A DNA stretch of 25,105 nucleotides from RGIG8306 sp964426655 (GTDB lineage Bacteria > Bacillota > Clostridia > Lachnospirales > Lachnospiraceae), in NCBI GenBank assembly GCA_964426655.1, contig CAYRQT010000029.1, forward strand, positions 1-25,105. Direction: 5' to 3'. Positions 17,862 through 25,105 of the stretch are shown piece by piece. A program made the position numbers and the translations under genes. Position 1 is the first letter of the stretch, and every line of letters starts with the position of its first letter. The notes below the pieces were generated by a model that was given only the letters and a program-made list of their open reading frames with translations, did no database searches and had not been told where the DNA came from.

Positions 17862-17903
17862 AAAAAAAAAGACAATCTAACTTTCAGATTGTCATCTTTT
17901 TTT
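17862..17903 (-). terminator. Terminator after the iclR gene
   Basis: The 8-bp stem GACAATCT/AGATTGTC (17871-17878 with 17886-17893) is followed on the minus strand by nine T (17870-17862). The right flank is also T-rich, so it may work in both directions. It separates iclR from the hyu promoter. Confidence 0.88.
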
Positions 17904-17921
17904 GAACTATACTTTTTATTC

Positions 17922-18686
17922 TTAACTGGAGAGAATGCCGCCGATTTCCCGACTCACATGTTTCAGCTCCGATAAATACAAATTGTGCATGTAATGAGAG
18001 ATGGGCTCCCTTGTTCCGATGGCAATGGCATATCGAACCGGTGCATCTCCCATCATAACCGGCACCGCAATGCAATACATCCCTTCCTGGTATTCGCTGT
18101 TGGTCAATGCATACCCATCATATATGATGCGGTCCATCTCCTCCCGCAGCTTCTCCGGATCGGTTATGGTATTGGGGGTGTACTGTTTTAATGGTTTTTG
18201 ATAGAATTTTTCCTTCTCTTCTACGGTGGAAAAGCCCAGCAGAATTTTTCCTATGCTGGTACAATGCAGAGGTACTCTTGCCCCTTCTTTGGACAGATAA
18301 TTCCCTTTTGCATAAAAGGCCTGCTCAGCACACAGGTACACTGCCGTATCCTGGTCTTTTTCTCCGAAATACACATTGGCATCAAACTGACTGCGCAGAT
18401 GCTGCAGATATTCCGTAATCCGATAATCAATTTTACGGGTCTCCTTATATCTGGAAAACAGGGAAACGGCTGCGCCTCCCAGCATATATTTACTGCTGTC
18501 CGAATTCTGGGTCACGTACCCACACAATTCGAAGGTCTGTAAAATATTGTGCACGGAACTTTTTAAAAGCCCGCTGTATTCCGCCAGTTCCGTAACACCT
18601 GCTTCTTTATGCCTGTCATCAAAATACTCCAGCAGTTTTAATGCCTTATACAAAGATTTGACCTTGGGTTCATTCTCGTTCTGCAT
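17922..18686 (-). CDS. IclR-family transcriptional regulator
   Basis: The 254-residue protein has a winged helix (about residues 8-70, with GVTELAEYSGLLKSSVHNILQTFELCGYV) and the GAF-like IclR effector domain (about 85-250, with VPLHCTSIGKILLGF and EGMYCIAVPVM). These are standard for catabolic regulators that bind small acids. The ATG follows GGAGAG and lies 26 nt after the phosphofructokinase gene with no terminator between them, so the two may be co-transcribed. The downstream hyu operon is the likely target, because a perfect palindrome sits just upstream of its promoter. The effector is unknown. Confidence 0.93.
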   Translation of the reverse strand: MQNENEPKVKSLYKALKLLEYFDDRHKEAGVTELAEYSGLLKSSVHNILQTFELCGYVTQNSDSSKYMLGGAAVSLFSRYKETRKIDYRITEYLQHLRSQFDANVYFGEKDQDTAVYLCAEQAFYAKGNYLSKEGARVPLHCTSIGKILLGFSTVEEKEKFYQKPLKQYTPNTITDPEKLREEMDRIIYDGYALTNSEYQEGMYCIAVPVMMGDAPVRYAIAIGTREPISHYMHNLYLSELKHVSREIGGILSS

Positions 18687-18712
18687 CTTCTCTCCACACC
18701 AGTATGTGTTAT

Positions 18713-19951
18713 TTAGTCTTTCCGGGAATTCTCCCTGTACACAAAAGCCGGAAGATCTCCCTCGTCCAAATGATCTGTTACCGCCCCCTGAATCAGAGGG
18801 GCTCCATAGGCCACAAAGGCCTCTGACATGTCACAGCCATCCAGGATCCAGTCCCGGGGCACCTTTTTTTCCTGATTACAAACCGCATTGACATCCTTCA
18901 GGCTACAGGAAATGCGGTAATCCGGCCCGTCTTCTCTTTGAAAGGCCACCATTTTTCCCGTTTTTTTCTGCAGCGCAGCCTGAACGCCAAATCGCCCGGC
19001 CAAAATGGCTTCATCCCGATCTGTTCTGGATATATGCCCTGATGAACACCTTTGGGCCACATTTAATTCTACGGAGCGTACCTTTACCCCCAGTCTCTGG
19101 CGAATGAGGTTTTCCAAAAACTTTCCACTGCCGGAAAGCATCTTGTGTCCAAAGGTATCTGTTCCTACTGCCGTGTCGTATTCACAGATAAACTTACCCT
19201 TCCCATCATGAATGCCTTCTGAAACACAGACCACAAGATTCTTCCTTTTATCCAAGGCCGTGGTTACATTTTGTAAAAAAGCTTCCAGATCAAAAGCCAC
19301 TTCCGGCAGGTATACCAGCACCGGGTTATCTCCTTTAAACCGTCTGGCCAATACACTGGCTGCTGTCAGCCATCCTGCATGGCGCCCCATGATTTCCACA
19401 ATGGTTACAGACTTGGTGTCATACACTTCCGCATCCGTCACAATTTCCCGGACCACCGTTGCCACATAACGGGCAGCACTTCCAAACCCCGGGGTATGAT
19501 CTGTAAGCACCAGATCATTATCAATGGTTTTGGGAATCCCAATAAAACGGATCGGGCTGTTCACCTGTTCCGCATAACGGGACAACTTGCTCACCGTGTC
19601 CATGGAATCATTGCCCCCAATATAGAAAAAGTATCCGATTTGCAATTCTTCCAGCTTTTGAAACAGTTGCCCATACACCGGATTTGTAAGGTCTTCCGGC
19701 AGTTTATATCTGCAGGACCCCAGATATGCACCGGGGGTATAGGTAAGGGCTTCCTTTTCCCTGCTCTGCAACACCTGACCCAGATCCATATATTTATCTT
19801 CCAGAAAGCCCTGGATTCCATTCACCATGCCATAAACAACCCCGATCTGCGCTGCATGGGTAAGGCCCTCTGCCAACACCCCGTACAAGCTGCTGTTAAT
19901 GACAGCAGTGGGCCCACCAGACTGACCCACGATAATATTTCTTTTCTCCAA
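18713..19951 (-). CDS. pfp: Pyrophosphate-dependent 6-phosphofructokinase
   Basis: The enzyme phosphorylates fructose 6-phosphate with PPi, reversibly, in glycolysis. The 412-residue protein has GQSGGPTAVIN at the N-terminus, IGGNDS with Asp115 where ATP-dependent enzymes have Gly, and PKTIDND with Lys141 where they have Gly; this Asp/Lys pair is the known mark of PPi use. IMGRHAGW and the LNVAQRCSSG segment complete the active site. The start is a TTG, supported by GGGAGGG seven bases upstream and by the family N-terminus beginning right after it; no ATG gives a better fit. It has its own promoter and is followed by iclR. Its place beside catabolic genes looks incidental. Confidence 0.94.
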   Translation of the reverse strand: MEKRNIIVGQSGGPTAVINSSLYGVLAEGLTHAAQIGVVYGMVNGIQGFLEDKYMDLGQVLQSREKEALTYTPGAYLGSCRYKLPEDLTNPVYGQLFQKLEELQIGYFFYIGGNDSMDTVSKLSRYAEQVNSPIRFIGIPKTIDNDLVLTDHTPGFGSAARYVATVVREIVTDAEVYDTKSVTIVEIMGRHAGWLTAASVLARRFKGDNPVLVYLPEVAFDLEAFLQNVTTALDKRKNLVVCVSEGIHDGKGKFICEYDTAVGTDTFGHKMLSGSGKFLENLIRQRLGVKVRSVELNVAQRCSSGHISRTDRDEAILAGRFGVQAALQKKTGKMVAFQREDGPDYRISCSLKDVNAVCNQEKKVPRDWILDGCDMSEAFVAYGAPLIQGAVTDHLDEGDLPAFVYRENSRKD

Positions 19952-20034
19952 TTAAATACCCTCCCGTTTTTGGCAAAATCATTTCCCATTTCCCCAAAAA
20001 GAAAAAAAACACCTATGATTCACATGACAGAGCC

Positions 20035-20062
20035 ATTGTAGCACAGAATGCCGAATTTTCAA
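20035..20062 (-). promoter_or_regulatory. Promoter of the phosphofructokinase gene
   Basis: On the minus strand TTGAAA (20062-20057), a 16-nt spacer, then TACAAT (20040-20035), about 84 nt upstream of the TTG start. Confidence 0.65.
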
Positions 20063-20067
20063 AATGT

Positions 20068-20105
20068 AAAATATCCCCTGTTCCATATAGGACAGAGGAT
20101 ATTTT
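20068..20105 (-). terminator. Terminator after the ABC ATPase gene
   Basis: The 14-nt arms 20068-20081 and 20092-20105 pair with a single G-U pair in the minus-strand transcript, and the stem ends in four U. It lies 11 nt past the ATPase stop. Confidence 0.7.
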
Positions 20106-20115
20106 AATGATTTAG

Positions 20116-20844
20116 CTATGCCTGAAGCACTTTTGATAAAAATGTTTTCGTTCGTTGATGTTGAGGGCAACCAAATATTTTTTCCGGAGTATTTTCTTCT
20201 AATATTACACCATGGTCAAAAAACAATACCCTGTCACTCACTTCACGTGCAAATCCCATTTCATGCGTAACGACCAGCATTGTCATCCCTTCTACAGCCA
20301 GTTTTCGAATGACATCCAAAACTTCTCCTACCATTTCAGGATCCAAGGCGGAAGTAGGCTCATCAAACAGCAAAACTTCAGGATTCATTGCCAAAGCTCT
20401 GGCTATTGCCACTCTTTGCTTTTGCCCACTGGAAAGTTTATTGGGATATTCTTCTACTTTATGCTCCATACCAACTCGTCTAAGCAACGTCCTCGCCTTT
20501 TCTTCTGCCTCCTCTGCCTTCCAACGCTTAAGCCTTACAGGCGCTAGCGTAATATTTTTAAGCACAGTCATATTAGGAAATAAATTAAACTGTTGAAAAA
20601 CCATTCCCACTTTTTCTCTGTATTTATTAATATTTATTTTTCCGTTTAAAATATGCTCTCCATCCACAATGATATCCCCCGAATCAGGGCTTTCTAATAA
20701 GTTTAAACACCTTAAAAATGTGGATTTCCCTGAACCGGATGGCCCGATGATGCAAATACACTCTCCTTTTTCTACCTGCATCTGTACTCCTGTCAGAACT
20801 TCATTATTCCCAAAAGCCTTTTTTAAGTTCTCTACCTTAATCAC
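20116..20844 (-). CDS. Polar amino acid ABC transporter, ATP-binding protein (GlnQ/HisP type)
   Basis: This 242-residue ATPase appears complete. It shows Walker A GPSGSGKS (about 33-40), the Q-loop in VFQQFNLFP, the signature LSSGQKQRVAIARAL, Walker B VLLFDEPTSALD and the switch His in VVTHEMG, and its length and C-terminus fit the polar amino acid uptake subfamily. The start overlaps the end of the upstream permease fragment by 8 nt, the usual arrangement. However, only the last 85 or so residues of a permease are present and no binding-protein gene is in the block, so this ATPase seems to be orphaned here. A complete transporter would need partners encoded elsewhere. Confidence 0.93.
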   Translation of the reverse strand: MIKVENLKKAFGNNEVLTGVQMQVEKGECICIIGPSGSGKSTFLRCLNLLESPDSGDIIVDGEHILNGKININKYREKVGMVFQQFNLFPNMTVLKNITLAPVRLKRWKAEEAEEKARTLLRRVGMEHKVEEYPNKLSSGQKQRVAIARALAMNPEVLLFDEPTSALDPEMVGEVLDVIRKLAVEGMTMLVVTHEMGFAREVSDRVLFFDHGVILEENTPEKIFGCPQHQRTKTFLSKVLQA

Positions 20845-21676
20845 TTTTTTTCAGACTCCTTTCAAAACGCCCAAGCAATATAGAAAGGCCCTTCACAATC
20901 AAATAATACATTAATCCCGCTGCGGCAAGCGGTATAAACATCTGGTATGTTCGGGAAGATACATAGCTGGAAGCTTTTGTTAAATCCAAAATGCCCACAT
21001 AACCTAGGATAGATGTTTCTTTTATCAACTGGATAAACTCATTTCCCATGGCCGGTAATATGTTTTTTGTTGCTTGTGGAACAATGATAAATGTTGCCCC
21101 ACCATCAATCACCATTTGAAGATGTTTTTTTAATGCCTCTTCATCCCCATCAAATGAGCAAAATGCATAATCTACGTATGGTAGTATTCTGCTGTAATAT
21201 TCTTCCGTAGAGTCATCCGAAAAATCAAAAGAAACTTTTACTCCAGCATTTTTAATCTTTGGAAGCTCGTCTTCTGTAAAGCAATAATTCCCAGAGTGGA
21301 CCACATCAAACTGCTTAATGTACTCTATATCAAAGCGATCTAAAACATATGGTGTTTTTCCTCTGATCCCTCCATCATTCCACCCGATAAAAACCCTGTC
21401 TCCATCTACCAGATTTACACGTGCCCAACCATTTTCTCCCTCAAGTTGCTTGCACTTTTGCATTTCTATTCCTATTTTTTCCAGGATACTAATGACGTAT
21501 TCTGCATTTCTATCATTTCCAAAATATCCCATGTAGGCCGATCTCTCAGCCCCAAAGCGAAGTGCATAAGCACAAACATTAACACAATTGCCACCAGGAT
21601 ACATTGTCTTCAAATGTTCATACTGGTCAACAACGTTATCTCCAAATCCTAATATATTCACTTTATATTTGCTCAT
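20837..21676 (-). pseudogene. Mosaic frame: FrlD-like kinase N-terminal part joined to ABC permease C-terminal part
   Basis: One open frame of 279 residues holds two unrelated halves. Residues 1 to about 194 match a fructoselysine 6-kinase (FrlD, PfkB family): NILGFGDNVVDQY, PGGNCVNVCAYALRFG, DGDRVFIGWNDGGIR, VSFDFSDD. From about residue 195 it is the end of an amino-acid ABC permease (HisM/GlnP type): IIVPQATKNILPAMGNEF, LIKETSILGYVGILDLTKAS, a last membrane helix and FERSLKKSD. The kinase lacks its C-terminal GAGD segment with the catalytic Asp, and the permease lacks its N-terminal helices, so neither can work. The ATG at 21676 has GAGAGG upstream and is the natural FrlD start. The join is near 21085-21100. 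Either a deletion or an assembly chimera made it. Confidence 0.85.
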
Positions 21677-21709
21677 ATTTAAACCTCTCAATATTCTACT
21701 ACACCCATA

Positions 21710-22219
21710 TATCGTCTCATATCCCATGGCAAAAATAATGGGCATGATAAGCAAATAAAAAGGAACAAGCTCATCTGACATTCCAAATGTAGTCCCTCCC
21801 AGACCAAAAAGGAGCATCAAAATCGGAATAATCATAACCTACCTGGCCCCCAGTTTTTCGATTACTTTTCTTATTCCCATATTTTATGCATTTGTTTTAG
21901 CCATAATCTGAAACACACCACCAATGATAAAAACAAATGCTAATACTTCAACTGCATTCTGAATTCCCAGGGCGGGGGCCATGAGGATCTGAACAATTCC
22001 CTGCCTCAAACTTGTTCCATCCTCTGCAACCTTAGCTACTTCCTCATATGTCCCCGCAACAACAACTTCACGTTCACCTGTGGACGTTTCAACAATTGTC
22101 CTTTGGAACTCTCCGCTTGGGATAATCCATGTCAATATTGCCACTATCACAATCAACATAAAAATCAATGTGTATGCATGTGGCATATGCAATTTTCTTC
22201 TTTTTCCTAATTCTCCCAT
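21710..22219 (-). pseudogene. YfcC-family transporter, N-terminal fragment with two in-frame stops
   Basis: The frame starting at 22219 encodes about 170 residues of a YfcC/DcuC-like permease: PHAYTLIFMLIVIVAILTWIIPSG, then FVFIIGGVFQIMAKTNA, a TAA (21886-21884), NMGIRKVIEKLGAR, a TAG (21841-21839), and VMIIPILMLLFGLGGTTFGM. All three pieces are in the same frame and together follow the family order, so two point-like lesions have hit one gene. After GYETI (about 21710) the similarity stops and the leader of the FrlD-like frame begins, so the C-terminal two thirds (about 300 residues) are missing. The start lies 4 nt after the amidohydrolase gene, indicating a former operon of a hydrolase and an uptake carrier. 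Confidence 0.8.
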
Positions 22220-22223
22220 TTCT

Positions 22224-23774
22224 TTACCCTCTCATATATGTTATTTTTCCATCCATAATGGTCATTATAGTTTTTGCTCCCCTAACCTTTTTTAAATCCT
22301 CATCTAACAGATTCCTGTTAAATACTGCAATATCCGCAATTTTCCCTTCTTGTAATGTTCCTAATACTTCCTCCATTCCTAAATTTTTCTGTCCACCTAT
22401 TGTCCAGGCTTTTAAAATTTCCGCAGCAGAAATTGTATTCTGTATTTGGAAAGGCTCCTCTAATCCATCCAGATATCCTCCTTTGGAGTAGTATATGGAA
22501 TCCGGAATACTGGTTATCATTAAAGGTAAATCTGTTGCACCGGACAAATGCATTCCTTCTTCCAGCATTTTCCTGCGATTCCAGTAATATTTACCCCGCT
22601 CTTTTCCAATTGTTCTCTGAATATTTTTCAAAATAACGTCCCCTGAATCTAAAGACATGATTTGAAAATATATTTCTCCATATGCGCCAATTCTTCCCAG
22701 TCTCTCCAAATCTTTCGGACAGGAAAACTCTAAATCTGTAATAGCGTGATGATTTTTTAATTTCCCATTTTCCAATTGGCATTTTTCATAAATATCTGCA
22801 ATTTTCTTGACGGCACCATCTCCCTGGGCATGCAAAGACCAGCGAAATCCCTCTGCATCTGCCTGTAAAACATCCTTTTCAATCTGCTCATATGGCACAG
22901 ATATTTTGCATGTAAAATTTTCATTCTCATAAGGCAGTTTAAGGTCTCCACAATAATTTGCTATGGTACCATCCGTCATCCGATTAAATCCACTAAAGCG
23001 AATCTTTCCCCCTGTAAATGTTTTTTTCATTTTTCTGGCAAACTCCAGATTCATTTTTTCTCCCACAGGCTGTGACATAAAGAAAAAGCGGATATTTAAA
23101 TCTGGAGAATTTTCTATCTCTTTTAGAAAATTTGTAAACCCATAGAAGTCATCAAATCCCATTTCCTTTACAGTAGTAACTCCACGAGAATTGAGCATTT
23201 CCATATACCGGGAAAACGCCTTGTTTATGAACTCACGATCATTTAAATACTCTCGCATAATTCTGTAATAGGATTCCGGATAACAACTATCTCCGGTAAA
23301 CTGATAAATGTCCTTTGCTTTTTGATTCATTAAACAATTTGATCTGTCAGCCGAGAAAAGAATAACCGGTGTATTAGGAAATTCTGACTCCAATAGTGCT
23401 TCCCCTTCTTCTTTTTTCCAGTTCTCCGGATTCCAACCATGTCCAAATATTACCTGAGACTCCCTCCTGGATTCATATTCTTTTCTAAGTATGTCAAATG
23501 CTTCCAGATTATCTTTAACCTCAGAAAAATTGGCTCCCAGATGAAACACCGCATATCCTGTAAAGAATGTATGGGTATCCACAATGCCCGGCATTACCAT
23601 TTCCTCTTCAAATACATAAACCTGCTCTGCAGCATCTAAAATTTCCCGAGGCACCTCTCCTCTGATTATCTTCACGATCTTATTTCCGGTAATACACACT
23701 CCCCCCTGAAATGTGCAGTCATTTAAACTATCAAAGATATATCTGGCCGAAATGACTATAGAATACTTTTTCAA
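22224..23774 (-). CDS. YtcJ-like metal-dependent amidohydrolase (atypical)
   Basis: The 516-residue protein has the order of the amidohydrolase_3/YtcJ group: a composite N-terminal beta domain, MPGIVDTHTFF (about 61-71), RWSLHAQGDGAVKKIADI with the metal-ligand type His, a HHAITDLEF segment, SGATDLPL with the catalytic-type Asp, and a C-terminal EGKIADIAVFNRN strand. The usual HxH metal motif after the first strand reads H-T-F, so the second His is Phe70; the RMTDG segment has Arg where many relatives have Lys. Chemistry may therefore differ. The start is a TTG with GAGGAGG nine bases upstream. Next to a YfcC-like carrier, release of an amino acid from an N-acyl or similar conjugate is a guess. 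Confidence 0.8.
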   Translation of the reverse strand: MKKYSIVISARYIFDSLNDCTFQGGVCITGNKIVKIIRGEVPREILDAAEQVYVFEEEMVMPGIVDTHTFFTGYAVFHLGANFSEVKDNLEAFDILRKEYESRRESQVIFGHGWNPENWKKEEGEALLESEFPNTPVILFSADRSNCLMNQKAKDIYQFTGDSCYPESYYRIMREYLNDREFINKAFSRYMEMLNSRGVTTVKEMGFDDFYGFTNFLKEIENSPDLNIRFFFMSQPVGEKMNLEFARKMKKTFTGGKIRFSGFNRMTDGTIANYCGDLKLPYENENFTCKISVPYEQIEKDVLQADAEGFRWSLHAQGDGAVKKIADIYEKCQLENGKLKNHHAITDLEFSCPKDLERLGRIGAYGEIYFQIMSLDSGDVILKNIQRTIGKERGKYYWNRRKMLEEGMHLSGATDLPLMITSIPDSIYYSKGGYLDGLEEPFQIQNTISAAEILKAWTIGGQKNLGMEEVLGTLQEGKIADIAVFNRNLLDEDLKKVRGAKTIMTIMDGKITYMRG

Positions 23775-23803
23775 TTTATCACGCCTCCTCTCTTTCTATT
23801 GAT

Positions 23804-23833
23804 ATTATAATGTTATATGATGTATCATTTCAA
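23804..23833 (-). promoter_or_regulatory. Promoter of the amidohydrolase operon
   Basis: On the minus strand TTGAAA (23833-23828), an 18-nt spacer, then a perfect TATAAT (23809-23804), 30 nt before the TTG start. Confidence 0.7.
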
Positions 23834-23839
23834 TATAAC
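23812..23839. promoter_or_regulatory. Nested palindrome over the amidohydrolase promoter, candidate operator
   Basis: GTTATAT (23812-23818) and ATATAAC (23833-23839) form an outer repeat. ATGAT-GT-ATCAT (23817-23828) is an inner palindrome. Both cover the spacer and -35 box, a repressor position. Binding by the nearby GntR protein is inference. Confidence 0.5.
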
Positions 23840-23917
23840 CTTATCTGCTGTTGTTATTTTTGACGTTTTGCTTAAGTTTTATCTTTATAAATTGTTTATT
23901 ATGCACAATAAAAGGGG

Positions 23918-23978
23918 GCAAAAAAAAGAAGAAAGCTTATAAATATCGGAATAAGCTTCCTTCTTTTAAAAAAAATGA
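23918..23978 (-). terminator. Terminator after the gntR gene
   Basis: The 16-nt arms 23925-23940 and 23951-23966 pair with one G-U in the minus-strand transcript. They are followed by a T run (complement of the A residues 23927-23920). A-rich sequence on the other side may make it bidirectional. Confidence 0.85.
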
Positions 23979-24007
23979 TGAATTTTATAAAATAACTATA
24001 ACCTTTC

Positions 24008-24733
24008 TTATACAGAAATCTGATATCTTGTCCCCACAATGACCTCATAGCTGACATACAAAGGGGCATCATTTTCATCGTACAAATAGTTCTTCATCAA
24101 CATAACAGGTTCTCCCGCTGCAATATGCAAATAATCAGCCACATCCTGCATAACTGTACCAACCTCAATAATGCTCCTACCCTTCACTGCTTTTTCAACC
24201 TTATACTCTTCATGTAACAGCTGCGTCAGTGATCCATTTTCAAGCTTATATATGGGAAAATGAGCAAACTCCACTCCCGGCAAATAAATCGTCTCAAAAA
24301 TCACCGGAAGATCATCTGCTGATAAGACCCTTTGAATTTGCAGAATAGGTGCATTTTCCTCCATTCCCAGGAAATCCGCTGTTTTTTTCTTTGCCGGTAC
24401 CATTTCTGCCGAAATAACGTGAGATGATGGCTTCCTACCATTAACATGGCACGCTTCCGTAAAACTCATCGTATTATTCTGTTCAAGTTTGCGATAAATT
24501 TTAGGTGTTTCAACAAAAGTTCCTTTTCCCTGCATCTTGATCAGATAGCCTTGTTTGCAAAGCTCTTCAATCGTTCTCCTAACGGTTATACGACTCACGC
24601 CGTAAATTTTTGACAATTCCCCCTCTGTAGGAATCTGATCTCCCTCCTTAAATTTTCCACTGTGAATCTGATTCTTAATATCTTTCATAACCTGTACATA
24701 CAAGGGAAGTTTTGAGTTTTTCTCTAAATCCAT
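24008..24733 (-). CDS. GntR-family regulator with UTRA domain (FrlR/HutC-like)
   Basis: The 241-residue protein has an N-terminal GntR winged helix (about 8-75: LPLYVQVMKDIKNQI, IPTEGELSKIYGVSRITVRR, GYLIKMQGKGTFV) and a C-terminal UTRA effector domain (about 90-240: VLSADDLPVIFETIYLPG and AAGEPVMLMKNYLYDENDAP). UTRA regulators sense sugars, amino sugars or Amadori compounds, and the flanking frlC-like and frlD-like remnants make a fructosamine phosphate a reasonable effector. The ATG has AAGGTGG upstream, and the gene has a good promoter and terminator, so it seems to be a single, intact transcription unit in a damaged neighbourhood. Confidence 0.93.
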   Translation of the reverse strand: MDLEKNSKLPLYVQVMKDIKNQIHSGKFKEGDQIPTEGELSKIYGVSRITVRRTIEELCKQGYLIKMQGKGTFVETPKIYRKLEQNNTMSFTEACHVNGRKPSSHVISAEMVPAKKKTADFLGMEENAPILQIQRVLSADDLPVIFETIYLPGVEFAHFPIYKLENGSLTQLLHEEYKVEKAVKGRSIIEVGTVMQDVADYLHIAAGEPVMLMKNYLYDENDAPLYVSYEVIVGTRYQISV

Positions 24734-24768
24734 AGGCTACCACCTTAAAAAGTCATCATATGGCCTTT

Positions 24769-24797
24769 ATTATACCAATATAATGTTCTCTATACAA
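24769..24797 (-). promoter_or_regulatory. Promoter of the gntR gene with overlapping inverted repeat
   Basis: On the minus strand TTGTAT (24797-24792), a 17-nt spacer, then a perfect TATAAT (24774-24769). The inverted repeat ATTATA-CCAA-TATAAT (24769-24784) covers the -10 box and is a candidate autoregulatory site. Confidence 0.7.
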
Positions 24798-24824
24798 GGC
24801 AATCTTTAGAATGAGGCTTTGGCC

Positions 24825-25105
24825 TTAAAAAAAGGGTTGAAACGCAGACATCAACTGTTTATCTATAGATTTTGGATCCTTAAAATAATCAAATTCTGTA
24901 AGTTCCTGCCCCAAACACCCTGTATAGTTGTGTCTATTTAATGCCTCTAAATATTCTTTTAAGTTACGATTTCCCAAGCCCCAGGCCAAATGTCCATAGG
25001 GATTACTATCAATAAAATGCGTATGGATAACATTCTTACCAAATACTTCAAATGTCATGCGTCAAATTCTCATAGCTTCCGGCAACACTAACACGACATA
25101 TTATT
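24825..25105 (-). pseudogene. FrlC-like sugar isomerase/epimerase, C-terminal remnant with a frameshift
   Basis: The frame read from 25058 to 24825 gives the end of a xylose-isomerase-like TIM barrel protein of the fructoselysine 3-epimerase (FrlC) type: FEVFGKNVIHTHFID with a metal-ligand type His, then GNRNLKEYLEALNRHNYTGCLGQE with the closing Glu. Directly upstream in this frame is a TGA (25064-25062), while another frame reads SVAGSYENLTHD, which fits the preceding part of the family. The two frames overlap between 25048 and 25064, so one small indel lies there. The rest of the gene is beyond the window edge, so the true extent is unknown. Confidence 0.7.

Noticed and set aside
20837..21835. 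A single novel membrane protein of 332 residues
   Set aside because: The sequence splits cleanly into segments of three known families, so it is a mosaic and not a new fold.
21839..21886. Stop-codon recoding in the yfcC-like gene
   Set aside because: Two different stops (TAA and TAG) are involved, TAA and TAG end other intact genes in the window, and the gene is also truncated, so decay explains it better.
24819..24845. Terminator after the frlC-like remnant
   Set aside because: Only a 4-bp AGGC/GCCT stem near a T run can be seen, which is too weak to support.

Overview
The window looks like the chromosome of a Gram-positive anaerobe of the Clostridia, most likely Lachnospiraceae-like. The grounds are strong AGGAGG-type ribosome binding sites, some TTG starts, short-stem T-tract terminators, TTGACA/TATAAT-type promoters, a PPi-type phosphofructokinase, and protein families typical of gut Firmicutes. 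This assignment is inference; no rRNA or tRNA gene is present.

Layout. (1) 1-1721, plus strand: the 3' part of metE, cut by the window edge, overlapping metF (methionine synthesis), closed by a terminator. (2) 1785-4008, plus strand: a clear sigma-A promoter driving a TAXI-type solute-binding lipoprotein and, 4 nt later, a GltS-type sodium:glutamate symporter. A bidirectional terminator separates this from the next block. (3) 12369-4100, minus strand: a galactoside operon of TetR regulator, GH2 glycosidase, GPH (MelB-like) symporter, GH36 alpha-galactosidase and a membrane GGDEF diguanylate cyclase. Two of the junctions are ATGA overlaps. A 9-bp inverted repeat lies just downstream of the promoter -10 box. 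(4) 17814-12442, minus strand: hyuB (split by a frameshift at a five-C tract), hyuA and a class III aminotransferase. The leader carries a 22-bp tandem repeat and a terminator-like hairpin, and a perfect palindrome lies upstream. (5) 20062-17862, minus strand: a PPi-dependent phosphofructokinase followed by an IclR regulator that probably controls the hyu operon. (6) 25105-20068, minus strand: an AT-rich, damaged block related to fructosamine (Amadori product) and amino acid use. It holds an frlC-like remnant with a frameshift, an intact UTRA-type GntR regulator, an atypical YtcJ-like amidohydrolase, a YfcC-like transporter with two in-frame stops and no C-terminal part, and a single open frame joining YfcC, FrlD kinase and ABC-permease pieces. 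An intact amino-acid ABC ATPase follows.

How the genes work together. Blocks 2-4 each look like one transport or catabolic unit with its own regulator or promoter. The galactoside operon would import oligosaccharides, hydrolyse them in the cytoplasm, and link this to c-di-GMP synthesis. Block 6 looks like a decaying or rearranged fructosamine/amino-acid locus. The most unusual items are the three-gene mosaic frame, the TAXI/GltS pairing, the cyclase embedded in a sugar operon, and the regulatory leader before hyuB. I see no CRISPR array, insertion sequence or phage gene. No stretch over 300 bases lacks a gene.
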